The notes under the pieces are model-generated. The model was not told the DNA's origin and made no database searches. It saw nothing but the letters and a program-made list of their open reading frames with translations. 64,000 nucleotides of DNA from assembly GCF_001546115.1 (NCBI RefSeq), contig NZ_KQ955208.1, positions 1,381,005 through 1,445,004 of the forward strand, written 5' to 3'. The position numbers and the translations under genes were made by a program. Source of the DNA: Paracoccus aminovorans (lineage in GTDB: Bacteria; Pseudomonadota; Alphaproteobacteria; Rhodobacterales; Rhodobacteraceae). Below, in pieces: positions 36,694-44,836 of this stretch (the first letter of the stretch is position 1; the number at the start of each line of letters is the position of its first letter).

Positions 36694-37455
36694 ATGGGCC
36701 CGAAACCCGGAAAGATCATCTGCGCCGGCCTTGGTCCGGGCGATCCCGACCTGATCTCGGTCCGTGCCGACCGGGCGATCCGGCAGGCGCGCCAGATCGC
36801 CTATTTCCGCAAGAAGGGCCGGCCGGGCCAGGCCCGCCGCATCGTGGCCGAGATGCTGGCCCCGGGCGTCATCGAGCACGCGATGGAATATCCGGTGACG
36901 GTCGAGATCCCCTTCGACAGCCCGGAATACAACCGCCTGCTGTCGGCCTTCTATGACGACTGGACCGCGCGGCTGGCGGCGCTGGTCGCGACCGGCGACG
37001 TGGTGGTGCTGTGCGAGGGCGACCCGCTGTTCTATGGCTCGTTCATGCATCTGCATGCGCGCTTGCAGGGCCTGGCCGAGGTCGAGGTGATCCCCGGCAT
37101 TCCCGGCATGACCGGGTGCTGGAACGCCATCGGCCAGCCGATGACCTGGGGCGACGACGCGATGACGGTGCTGATGGGCACGCTGCCCGAGGCGGAACTG
37201 GCCCGCCACATGCAGCAAGCGCAGGCGCTGGTGGTGATGAAGACCGGCCGCAACCTGCCCAAGATCGCCCGCGCGCTGGCGGCCTCGGGCCGCATGGCCG
37301 ACGCCTGGCTGGTCGAGCGCGGCACCATGCCGAACCAGCGCGTGACCCCTCTGGCGCAGGCCGACCTGGACGCCTGCCCCTATTTCGCGACCGTGCTGGT
37401 GCATGGCAACGGCCGCCGTCCACTGGTCGATTCTGCGGCGGATGCCGCCGAATGA
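36694..37455 (+). CDS. cobI: Precorrin-2 C20-methyltransferase CobI
   Basis: 253-residue SAM-dependent tetrapyrrole methylase. GLGPGDPDLISVRADRAI, VVLCEGDPLFYGSFMHLHAR and VIPGIPGMTGCWNAIG are the family SAM and substrate motifs; the length and AYFRKKGRPGQARRI block fit CobI. AAGGA six bases before 36694 favours this ATG over the one at 36688 overlapping the cobGH stop. It overlaps cobJ by four bases. Confidence 0.93.
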   Translation: MGPKPGKIICAGLGPGDPDLISVRADRAIRQARQIAYFRKKGRPGQARRIVAEMLAPGVIEHAMEYPVTVEIPFDSPEYNRLLSAFYDDWTARLAALVATGDVVVLCEGDPLFYGSFMHLHARLQGLAEVEVIPGIPGMTGCWNAIGQPMTWGDDAMTVLMGTLPEAELARHMQQAQALVVMKTGRNLPKIARALAASGRMADAWLVERGTMPNQRVTPLAQADLDACPYFATVLVHGNGRRPLVDSAADAAE

Positions 37456-38180
37456 GCGGCTGGGTCGCGGTCGCCGGCCTGGGCCCCGGCGCCGGGGATC
37501 TGGTCACCCCCGAGGTCGCGGCCGCGCTGGCCGAGGCGACCGACGTGGTCGGCTATATCCCCTATGTCGCCCGCATCGCGCCGCGGCCGGGGCTGGTGCT
37601 GCACCCCTCGGACAACCGCGTCGAGCTGGACCGCGCCCGCCATGCGCTGGACCTGGCCGCAGCGGGGCGGCGGGTGGCGGTGGTTTCCTCGGGCGATCCG
37701 GGCGTCTTCGCCATGGCCTCGGCGCTGTTCGAGGCGCTGGAGGGGCGCGGGGATGCGCCCGAGATCCGCATCCTGCCCGGCATCACCGCCATGCTGGCGG
37801 CCGCCGCCCGGCTGGGCGCGCCGCTGGGGCATGATTTCTGCGCCATCAACCTGTCGGACAACCTGAAGCCCTGGGCCCTGATCGAGAAGCGCCTGCGGCT
37901 GGCGGCGCAGGCGGATTTCGCCATGGCCTTCTACAACCCGCGCTCGCGCGCCCGCCCCGAGGGCTTTGCCCGCGTGCTGGAGATCCTGCGCGAGGAATGC
38001 GGGCCCGGGCGCCTGATCAGCTTCGCCCGCGCCGTCTCGACCCCGGACGAGGCGATCCGCACCACCACGCTGGCCGAGGCCCGCCCCGAGATGGCCGACA
38101 TGCGCACCGTGGTCATCCTGGGCAACAGCGCCACGCGGCGGGTCGGCCCTTGGGTCTATACGCCCCGATCGGCGCCATGA
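37452..38180 (+). CDS. cobJ: Precorrin-3B C17-methyltransferase CobJ
   Basis: 242 residues; methylates C17 and drives ring contraction to precorrin-4. Motifs: AGLGPGAGDLVTPEVAAAL, DVVGYIPYV, VVSSGDPGVFAMASALFE, ILPGITAMLAAAARLGAPLG and FYNPRSRARP. The ATG overlaps the cobI stop. The last 25 bases overlap the 3' end of the antisense cobK. Confidence 0.94.
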   Translation: MSGWVAVAGLGPGAGDLVTPEVAAALAEATDVVGYIPYVARIAPRPGLVLHPSDNRVELDRARHALDLAAAGRRVAVVSSGDPGVFAMASALFEALEGRGDAPEIRILPGITAMLAAAARLGAPLGHDFCAINLSDNLKPWALIEKRLRLAAQADFAMAFYNPRSRARPEGFARVLEILREECGPGRLISFARAVSTPDEAIRTTTLAEARPEMADMRTVVILGNSATRRVGPWVYTPRSAP

Positions 38181-38893
38181 AGCCAGGCCATCACCTCGGC
38201 CACCGTCGCCACGCTGCGGCGGCGGGGCAGCGCGGGCCGGTCGATCATCACCACCGGCAGGCCCAGCTGGCGCGCGGCGGCAAGCTTGGCCTCGGCCGCG
38301 CGGCCGCCGGCATTCTTGGCGACGACATGGGCGACGGCATGGCGCTGCATCAGCGCCACGTCCCCGGCCACCGTATAGGGCCCGCGCGAGGCGATCAGCG
38401 TCGCGTCGCGCAGGGGATGGGCCGCGACCTCGGCAAAGCGCAAGAGCCAGCGGTGGTTCAGCCCGACGAAGGGCGCCAGGTTCTGCCGGCCGATGGCCAG
38501 GAACACGGTCGAGCCGTCGCCGGGGAGCGCCCGCGCCGCCGCCGCGTAATCCGCCACGCGGGTCCAGCGGTCGCCGGGCTGCGGGGTCCAGGCCGGGCGC
38601 TCCAGCGCGATCAGCGCTACCCCGGCCCGTCCGCAGGCGGCGATGGCATTGCGGCTCATGCCCTCGGCAAAGGGATGCGTCGCGTCGATGACATGGCTGA
38701 TGCCGTTCTCGCGCAGGAACAGCAGCAGCCCCTCGATCCCGCCGAAGCCGCCGATGCGGGTCGGCAGCGGCTGCGGGACGGGGTTCTCGGTGCGGCCGGC
38801 ATAGGAGAACACCGCCTCCGTCCCGGCCTCGGACAGGGCGCGGGCCATGGCGCCGGCCTCGGTCGTGCCGCCCAGAAGAAGGATGCGCCTCAT
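38156..38893 (-). CDS. cobK: Precorrin-6A reductase CobK
   Basis: 245-residue NADPH-dependent reductase of precorrin-6A. Recognised by [51 protein letters not shown] and VVAKNAGG. It is encoded against all surrounding cob genes: the 3' end overlaps cobJ by 25 bases, and its ATG shares the CATG at 38891-38894 with the cobL ATG on the other strand. It thus has no intergenic promoter space of its own; any promoter must lie inside cobL. Confidence 0.93.
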   Translation of the reverse strand: MRRILLLGGTTEAGAMARALSEAGTEAVFSYAGRTENPVPQPLPTRIGGFGGIEGLLLFLRENGISHVIDATHPFAEGMSRNAIAACGRAGVALIALERPAWTPQPGDRWTRVADYAAAARALPGDGSTVFLAIGRQNLAPFVGLNHRWLLRFAEVAAHPLRDATLIASRGPYTVAGDVALMQRHAVAHVVAKNAGGRAAEAKLAAARQLGLPVVMIDRPALPRRRSVATVAEVMAWLHGADRGV

Positions 38894-40055
38894 GGTTGAG
38901 CCCTGGCTGTCGATCATCGGTCTGGGCGAAGATGGACCGGCAGGTCTGACCGACGCAAGCCGCGAGGCGCTGGCCGGCGCGGAAATCGTCTTCGGCGCGC
39001 ACCGGCACCTGGCGCTGGCGGGTGTCCCCGGGCAGGCCTGGCCGGTGCCGTTTTCGGTGGCGCCGCTGCTGGCGCAGCGCGGGCGGCGGGTGGCGGCGCT
39101 GGTCTCGGGCGATCCGTTCTGGCATGGCGCCGGGGCCATGCTGGCCGAGGCGCTGGCGCCCGGCGAATGGCGCGCCTATCCCGCCCCGGGCACGTTCTCG
39201 CTGGCCGCCGCCCGGCTGGGCTGGCGGCTGGAGGAGGTGGCTTGCCTGGGCCTGCACGCCGCGCCCTTCGCGCGGCTGCGCCCGCTGCTGGCGCGGGGGG
39301 CGCGGGCGATCTGCCTGCTGCGCGACGGCGACGCCCCGCGCGGCCTGGCCGAATGGGTGGCGGCGCAGGGGCTGGGTGCAACGCGCATGGTGGTGCTGGA
39401 AGCCCTGGGCGGCCCGCGCGAGCGCATCCGGCAGGTGCGGGCGGATGGCTTTGCGCTGGACTGCGCCGCCCCGGTCGCGGTGGCGCTGGACGGGGCGGAC
39501 CTGCCGCCGGGCAGCGGCTTGCCGCGCGGCTTCGGCCTGCCCGACGATGCCTTTGCCCATGACGGCCAGATCACCCGGCAAGCGGTGCGGGCGGTGACGC
39601 TGGCGCATCTGGCGCCCCGGACCGGGGAACTCTTGTGGGACATCGGCGGCGGTTCGGGCTCGGTCAGCGTGGAATGGTGCCTGAACGGCGGGCGCGCGGT
39701 GACGGTCGAGCCGCGGCCCGGCCGGCTGGCGAACATCGCCGCCAATATCGAGGCCTTCGGGCTGGCCGGCCGCATGCGCAGCGTCGCCGGCGCGGCGCCC
39801 GCGGCGTTGGCCGGCCTGCCCGCGCCCGATGCGATCTTCGTCGGCGGCGGCGCCAGCGCCGAGGTCATCGCCGCCCTGCCCCCGGCCCGGCTGGTCGTCA
39901 ACGCCGTCACGCTGGAGACCGAGGCGCTGGTCGCCCAGCTGCACGCCCGGCTCGGCGGCCGACTGACCCGCCTATCGGTCGAGGAGGCGGCGCCGCTCGG
40001 CCGGATGCGCGGCTGGACCCCAGCCCGCAGCGTCACCATCTGGAGCCGGCCATGA
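38892..40055 (+). CDS. cobL: Precorrin-6Y C5,15-methyltransferase (decarboxylating) CobL
   Basis: 387-residue bifunctional enzyme. The N-terminal CbiE-like domain (about 5-200: [46 protein letters not shown]) methylates C5; the C-terminal CbiT-like domain (about 215-387: [16 protein letters not shown]) methylates C15 and decarboxylates C12. AAGAAGG lies nine bases before 38892; ATG 38883 is an in-frame alternative. It overlaps the cobK start codon on the other strand and the cobE start at its 3' end. Confidence 0.93.
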   Translation: MVEPWLSIIGLGEDGPAGLTDASREALAGAEIVFGAHRHLALAGVPGQAWPVPFSVAPLLAQRGRRVAALVSGDPFWHGAGAMLAEALAPGEWRAYPAPGTFSLAAARLGWRLEEVACLGLHAAPFARLRPLLARGARAICLLRDGDAPRGLAEWVAAQGLGATRMVVLEALGGPRERIRQVRADGFALDCAAPVAVALDGADLPPGSGLPRGFGLPDDAFAHDGQITRQAVRAVTLAHLAPRTGELLWDIGGGSGSVSVEWCLNGGRAVTVEPRPGRLANIAANIEAFGLAGRMRSVAGAAPAALAGLPAPDAIFVGGGASAEVIAALPPARLVVNAVTLETEALVAQLHARLGGRLTRLSVEEAAPLGRMRGWTPARSVTIWSRP

Positions 40056-40402
40056 GGGTCGCGGGCCTGGGCTTTCGCAAGGCGGCCGGCACCGCCTCGC
40101 TGGCCGACGCGCTGGCCCGGGCGGGCGCCGCCGATGCGCTGGCCACCGCAACGGCCAAGGCCGAGGCGCCGGCGGTCCGCGCTCTGGCCGCGCAACTGTC
40201 CCTGCCGCTGCTGGCGGTCGATGTCGCGGGCCGCGCCACCCCCACGCAATCGCCGCGCGTCCGCGCCCTTTTTGCCACCGGCTCGCTGGCCGAGGCGGCG
40301 GCGCTGGCGGCGCTGGCCCCCGGCGCCCGCATCGTGACCCCCCGCGTCCTTTCGCAAGACGGCATGGCGACCTGCGCCATTGCCGAAGGAGACCCCGCAT
40401 GA
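40052..40402 (+). CDS. cobE: CobE/CbiG C-terminal family protein
   Basis: 116 residues matching Cob[21 protein letters not shown] and [24 protein letters not shown]. CobE is present in aerobic B12 clusters; a helper role is proposed but the reaction is not settled. It overlaps both neighbours by four bases. Confidence 0.88.
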   Translation: MRVAGLGFRKAAGTASLADALARAGAADALATATAKAEAPAVRALAAQLSLPLLAVDVAGRATPTQSPRVRALFATGSLAEAAALAALAPGARIVTPRVLSQDGMATCAIAEGDPA

Positions 40403-41172
40403 CCGTCCATTTCATCGGCGCCGGCCCCGGTGCCGCCGACCTCATCACCCTGCGCGGCCGCGACCTGATCGCCGCCTGCCCGGTCTGCCTTTACGCCGGC
40501 AGCCTCGTGCCGCAGGCGCTGCTGAGCCATTGCCCGCCCGGCGCGCGGATCGTCAACACCGCCAGCATGGACCTGGACCAGATCATCGCCGAGATTGCGG
40601 CGGCGCATGCCGCAGGCCATGACGTGGCGCGGCTGCATTCGGGCGACCTGTCGGTCTGGTCGGCGATGGGCGAGCAGTTGCGGCGGCTGCGCGCGGCCGG
40701 CATCCCCTATGACGTGACGCCGGGCGTGCCCAGCTTTGCCGCTGCCGCCGCCGCGCTGGGGGCAGAGCTGACCCTGCCGGGCGTGGCGCAATCGGTGGTG
40801 CTGACCCGGACCTCGGGGCGCGCCTCCGCGATGCCAAAGGGGGAAATCCTGGCGAATTTCGCCGCCACCGGCGCCACCCTGGCGATCCACCTGTCGGTGC
40901 ATGTGCTGGACCGCGTGCAGGCGGAACTGATCCCGCATTACGGCCCGGATTGCCCGGTCGCGGTGGTGTTCCGCGCCAGCTGGCCCGACCAGCGCATCAT
41001 CCGCGCCACGCTTTCGACGCTGGACCCCGGCATCGGCGCGGGCGAGCGCACGGCGCTGATCCTGGTCGGCCCGGCCCTGGCGGCCGAGGGCTTCGACGAA
41101 AGCCGGCTTTATGCCGGTGATTACGACCGCCGCTTCCGCCCGGTCGGCACCGCGCCGCGGTTCCCGGAATGA
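40399..41172 (+). CDS. cobM: Precorrin-4 C11-methyltransferase CobM
   Basis: 257-residue SAM methylase with [48 protein letters not shown] and [20 protein letters not shown], all specific to CobM/CbiF. It methylates C11 of precorrin-4. ATGA overlaps with cobE and cobB show a single translation-coupled run. Confidence 0.94.
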   Translation: MTVHFIGAGPGAADLITLRGRDLIAACPVCLYAGSLVPQALLSHCPPGARIVNTASMDLDQIIAEIAAAHAAGHDVARLHSGDLSVWSAMGEQLRRLRAAGIPYDVTPGVPSFAAAAAALGAELTLPGVAQSVVLTRTSGRASAMPKGEILANFAATGATLAIHLSVHVLDRVQAELIPHYGPDCPVAVVFRASWPDQRIIRATLSTLDPGIGAGERTALILVGPALAAEGFDESRLYAGDYDRRFRPVGTAPRFPE

Positions 41173-42458
41173 GGGGGATCCTGGTCAGCGCGCCCGCTTC
41201 GGGCTCGGGGAAAACCACGGTCACGCTGGGGCTGATCGCGGCCCTGCGGGCGCGGGGCCTCGCGGTCCAGCCGTTCAAGAGCGGGCCGGATTACATCGAC
41301 CCGGCCTTTCACCGCGCGGCGGCGGGGCGCGAGTCGGTCAACCTGGACAGCTGGGCCATGGGCCGGGCGCAGATCGCGCATCTGGTCGGCAGCGCCGGAC
41401 CGGCCGACATCGCGGTGGCCGAGGGCTCGATGGGGCTTTTCGACGGGGTGGCCCGGCCGGGCGGCTGCGGCAATGGCGCCAGCGCCGACGTGGCCGCGCT
41501 GACCGGCTGGCCGGTGCTTCTGGTGATCGATGCCAAGGGCCAGGCGCAATCCGCCGCCGCCGTGGCGCTGGGGTTTCGCGAGATGCGGCCCGACGTGGCG
41601 CTGGCCGGGGTGGTGCTGAACCGCACAGCCTCGCCCCGGCACGAGGCGCTGATGCGGCTCGCCTTCGACCGGCTCGCGATCCCGGTGCTGGGCGTGCTGC
41701 CGCGCGAGGCTGGGATCGAGCTGCCCGAGCGCCACTTGGGCCTGGTGCAGGCGCGCGAACATGCGGCGCTGGACGCGCTGCTGGCCCAGGCGGGCGCGGC
41801 CGCCGCCCGGCACCTGGACCTGGACGCGATCATCGCGGCGGCGCGGGGCGGCCTTGCGCCCGAGCCGTTCCGCCCGCTGCCGCCGCCGGCCGAGCGTATC
41901 GCGCTGGCGCAGGACGATGCGTTTTCCTTTGTCTATCCGCATCTGGTCGCCGGCTGGCGCGCGGCCGGGGCGGTGATCCTGCCCTTCTCGCCCCTGGCCG
42001 ATCAGGCGCCCGACGACAGCGCCGGGGCCTGCTGGCTGCCCGGCGGTTATCCCGAGCTGCACGCCGGCCGGCTGGCCTCGGCCGCGCGCTTCCGCGCCGG
42101 GCTGCGGCGCTTCGCCGAGACCCGGCCGGTGCATGGCGAATGCGGCGGCTATATGGCGATGGGCGCCGGGCTGGTCGATGCGCAGGGCACGCGGCACCAG
42201 ATGGCCGGGCTCTTGGGGCTGGAGACCAGCTACGCGCAGCGCCGCATGCACCTGGGCTATCGCCGGGCCATGCCGATGGGCGGGCTCTACCCGCAGCCGC
42301 TGGCGGGGCACGAGTTCCACTATGCCACCATCCTGGCCCAGCCCGACGCGCCCTTGGCCCGCGTCACCGACGCCAATGGCGATGCGGTGCCCGAGACCGG
42401 ATCGCAGCGCGGCCATGCCTCGGGCAGCTTCTTCCACCTGATCGGAGAGGCGCCATGA
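41169..42458 (+). CDS. cobB: Hydrogenobyrinic acid a,c-diamide synthase CobB
   Basis: 429 residues. The N-terminal dethiobiotin-synthetase-like ATPase ([36 protein letters not shown]) is followed by a class I glutamine amidotransferase domain with its cysteine in [12 protein letters not shown]. It amidates the a and c side chains using glutamine and ATP, supplying the substrate of CobNST. It overlaps cobM and cobF by four bases. Confidence 0.95.
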   Translation: MRGILVSAPASGSGKTTVTLGLIAALRARGLAVQPFKSGPDYIDPAFHRAAAGRESVNLDSWAMGRAQIAHLVGSAGPADIAVAEGSMGLFDGVARPGGCGNGASADVAALTGWPVLLVIDAKGQAQSAAAVALGFREMRPDVALAGVVLNRTASPRHEALMRLAFDRLAIPVLGVLPREAGIELPERHLGLVQAREHAALDALLAQAGAAAARHLDLDAIIAAARGGLAPEPFRPLPPPAERIALAQDDAFSFVYPHLVAGWRAAGAVILPFSPLADQAPDDSAGACWLPGGYPELHAGRLASAARFRAGLRRFAETRPVHGECGGYMAMGAGLVDAQGTRHQMAGLLGLETSYAQRRMHLGYRRAMPMGGLYPQPLAGHEFHYATILAQPDAPLARVTDANGDAVPETGSQRGHASGSFFHLIGEAP

Positions 42459-43207
42459 TCGCGCTGACGCTGATCGGCATCGGCACCGGCAGCCCCGGCC
42501 ACCTGACCCGCGACGGCATCGCGGCCATGGCGGCGGCCGACCTGATCCTGATCCCCTCGAAGGGCGAGGACAAGGCCGACCTGGCCCAGCTGCGCCACGC
42601 GCTGGTCCGGCGCGTTCTGGCCAGCCCGCCGCCCATGGCGCTGTTCGACATGCCTGCCCGCGACGCGCAGGACGGCTATCGCCAGGGCGTCGAGGTCTGG
42701 CACGACGCCATCGCCGAGCAGTGGGAAAAGGTCATCCGCAGCCATGGCGCCATCCGCCCGGCGCTGCTGGTCTGGGGCGATCCGTCGCTTTACGACAGCA
42801 CGCTGCGCATTGCCTCGCGCGTGGCGCGGCGCCTGCCGCTGACCCTGCGCGTCATCCCCGGCATCACCGCGATCCAAGCGCTTTGCGCAGCGCATGCCAT
42901 CCCGCTGAACGCGGTCGCCGAGCCGGTCACCATCACCACCGGCCGGCAGATCCGCGACCACGGCTGGCCCCCCGGCACCGATCACGCCGTGGTCATGCTG
43001 GACGGGGATTGCGCGTTCCAGAGCCTCGACCCCGAGGGGGTGGAGATCTGGTGGGGCGCCTTCCTGGGCATGCCCGAGGAGCTGCTGATCGCCGGCCCCC
43101 TGGCCGAGGCCGGCCCGCGCATCCTGGCCGCCCGCGCCAGGGCCCGCGCCGTGCATGGCTGGATCATGGACATCTATCTGCTGCAACGCCGCCGCCCGGC
43201 TGGATGA
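42455..43207 (+). CDS. cobF: Precorrin-6A synthase (deacetylating) CobF
   Basis: 250-residue SAM methylase that methylates C1 and releases the extruded acetyl group, an enzyme of the aerobic route. Motifs: LTLIGIGTGSPGHLTRDGIA, LIPSKGEDKADL, LLVWGDPSLYDSTLRI and VIPGITAIQALCAAHAIPLN. It is the last gene of the cobL-cobF run, and strong hairpins follow its stop. Confidence 0.93.
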   Translation: MIALTLIGIGTGSPGHLTRDGIAAMAAADLILIPSKGEDKADLAQLRHALVRRVLASPPPMALFDMPARDAQDGYRQGVEVWHDAIAEQWEKVIRSHGAIRPALLVWGDPSLYDSTLRIASRVARRLPLTLRVIPGITAIQALCAAHAIPLNAVAEPVTITTGRQIRDHGWPPGTDHAVVMLDGDCAFQSLDPEGVEIWWGAFLGMPEELLIAGPLAEAGPRILAARARARAVHGWIMDIYLLQRRRPAG

Positions 43208-43556
43208 AAAGCCGCCGCCCATGTCCGCGTGGAGGGAGGAGACGCGGGCATGAACGGCGGTCTGCCATGAAGACCCCGTGCGGCCCGGGGTAGACGAGGG
43301 ATGCGGCCCCGTCCCCTTCAGGTTGCGCCGCAATGCAGCATCAGGCAAGCAAAACCGTCCGCACATCCGGCTGCCGCGCGCCGCTGCCCGGATTTTGCGC
43401 AAAACCCGGCGCCCACGGCCCAAAAAGCCGGAGGAAGGGCGCGGCTCTTCACGGAATCGGCATTGCAGCCGCGTTGGCAGAACCGGCCGGTTGTGCGACG
43501 CTTGCCCCACGCGCGCCTTTGAAAATGCAGCCGAAAGCCACATGAGAGGAATTGAT
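43208..43556. other. 349-bp gap after cobF with strong hairpins
   Basis: No gene seen. At 43212-43260 a long interrupted stem pairs CCGCCG with CGGCGG, CATG with CATG, and CCGCGT with ACGCGG; a second hairpin CCCCG/CGGGG is at about 43273-43289. Neither has a T-tract. A palindrome TTTTGCGCAAAA lies near 43392-43403. The hairpins may end the cob message; the rest is presumably the promoter region of the cytochrome c' operon. Confidence 0.5.
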
Positions 43557-44012
43557 ATGCGCCTGATCCTCGCCGCCGCGCTGGCCACGATGCCGCTGGC
43601 CGCCATCGCCCAGGACGACGACCCGATCCACCAGGCCATCGAGGCCCGCCACGGCTTCTATCAGATGCTGGCGATCAACATGGGCATGCTCGCCGGCATG
43701 GCCAAGGGCGACGTTGCCTATGACGAGGCCGCGGCCAGCCGCGCCGCCGCCAATATCGAGGCGCTGACCCATTACGACCTGCCCAGCCTGTTCATCGAGG
43801 GCAGCGCCCATGGCCAGGCCGAGGACAGCGCCGCCAAGCCCGACATCTGGAACAACCTGGACGAGTTCCGCGCCAAGTTCGCCGGGCTGCAAGAGGCCGC
43901 GACCGGCGCCTCGGAGGCGGTGAAGGGCGGCGCGGCCAATGTCGGGCCGGTGGTGCAGAAGCTGGGCGGCGCCTGCAAGGCCTGCCACGACAATTTCCGC
44001 GAAAAGAGCTGA
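43557..44012 (+). CDS. Cytochrome c'/c-556 family protein
   Basis: 151 residues: signal peptide MRLILAAALATMPLAAIAQ, a four-helix-bundle pattern (RHGFYQMLAINMGMLAGMAK ...) and one C-terminal haem site C140-K-A-C143-H144. Periplasmic; c' proteins bind NO or act as electron carriers. AGAGGA six bases before 43557 decides the start. Its stop overlaps the cytochrome b561 start, so the pair probably works together. Confidence 0.9.
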   Translation: MRLILAAALATMPLAAIAQDDDPIHQAIEARHGFYQMLAINMGMLAGMAKGDVAYDEAAASRAAANIEALTHYDLPSLFIEGSAHGQAEDSAAKPDIWNNLDEFRAKFAGLQEAATGASEAVKGGAANVGPVVQKLGGACKACHDNFREKS

Positions 44013-44599
44013 TGCCGGGGCCGGTGCGAGAGGTCCGGCTGTGGGACCCGCTGTTGCGCGGGTTCCACTGGCTCTTGGCGTTTTTCGTCACCGCCGGCTG
44101 GTGCCTCGGCCAGTTCGGCCCCGCCAAGATGACGCTGCATTTCTGGTGCGGCTATGTCGTGGCGGGGCTTTTGCTGTTCCGGCTGCTCTGGGGCTTTGTC
44201 GGCCCGGCGCCGGCGCGGTTCTCGCATTTCATCCGCGGACCTGGCGCCATCGCCGGCTATATGCGCGGCATGTTCCTGCGCGAGCCCAGCCACTGGCCCG
44301 GCCACAACCCGCTGGGCGCGCTGTCGGTGATCGCCATGCTGGCGGTGCTGGCGGCGCAGGTCAGCAGCGGCCTGATCTCGGACCCCGACGACTATATCAA
44401 CGTCGGGCCGCTGGCCTCCTCTGTCAGCAGCGCCACGCGCGCCAAGGCGGTGGGCTGGCACGGGCTGGGCGCCAACCTGATCCTGCTGCTGGTGGTGCTG
44501 CATATCGGGGTGATCCTGTTCTATCGCTTCTGGAAGCGCGAGGATCTGGTCCGGCCGATGCTGACCGGGGTGAAGCAGGTGCGCGACCGCGAATCGTGA
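44012..44599 (+). CDS. Cytochrome b561-family protein, partner of cytochrome c'
   Basis: 195 residues with four transmembrane helices and the b-haem histidines in RGFHWLLAFF, LHFWCGYV, AVGWHGLGANLILLLVVLHIG. It ends with the family-like VRPMLTGVKQV. A likely quinol- or cytochrome-linked carrier in the inner membrane. The GWCLGQFG segment and SDPDDYINVGPLA loop resemble b561 subunits encoded beside c-type cytochromes. Confidence 0.88.
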   Translation: MPGPVREVRLWDPLLRGFHWLLAFFVTAGWCLGQFGPAKMTLHFWCGYVVAGLLLFRLLWGFVGPAPARFSHFIRGPGAIAGYMRGMFLREPSHWPGHNPLGALSVIAMLAVLAAQVSSGLISDPDDYINVGPLASSVSSATRAKAVGWHGLGANLILLLVVLHIGVILFYRFWKREDLVRPMLTGVKQVRDRES

Positions 44600-44662
44600 T
44601 TTGTTCGAATCGCCCCTGCGTGTCAGCCTGATGCCGTGCAAGCGAGAAAAGGAGAGTGCGAG

Positions 44663-44812
44663 ATGATCCGCAAGACCGCCGCCGTTGCCTTGGTGCTGGT
44701 GGTGACGGCGCTGCCGGCCCTGGCCGATTGCCCGGGCCACAAGGTGAAACAGGACCAGTCGGCCCAGACCCAGACCGAAAGGCCTGTGCTGCCGCAGACC
44801 ACCAACAGCTAG
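44663..44812 (+). CDS. 49-residue secreted peptide downstream of the cytochrome pair
   Basis: ATG preceded by AAGGAG eight bases upstream; encodes a clear signal peptide (MIRKTAAVALVLVVTALPAL, A) and a mature part of about 28 residues, DCPGHKVKQDQSAQTQTERP then VLPQTTNS. One Cys and one His near the mature N-terminus could bind metal or haem. It is too short for common gene callers. It sits 63 bases after the b561 stop and ends in a terminator. Not recognised. Confidence 0.6.
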   Translation: MIRKTAAVALVLVVTALPALADCPGHKVKQDQSAQTQTERPVLPQTTNS

Positions 44813-44832
44813 GCGGGGAATTTCCCCCGCCT
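44811..44832. terminator. Terminator between the small secreted peptide and parC
   Basis: Stem AGGCGGGG / CCCCGCCT with loop AATTTC between converging genes. It begins inside the stop codon of the small gene. Confidence 0.7.
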
Positions 44833-44836
44833 TGGC

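Noticed and set aside
43317-43500. A second cobalamin riboswitch after cobF
   Set aside because: Neither GCCACTG nor the B12 box AGYCMGGAGACC is present.
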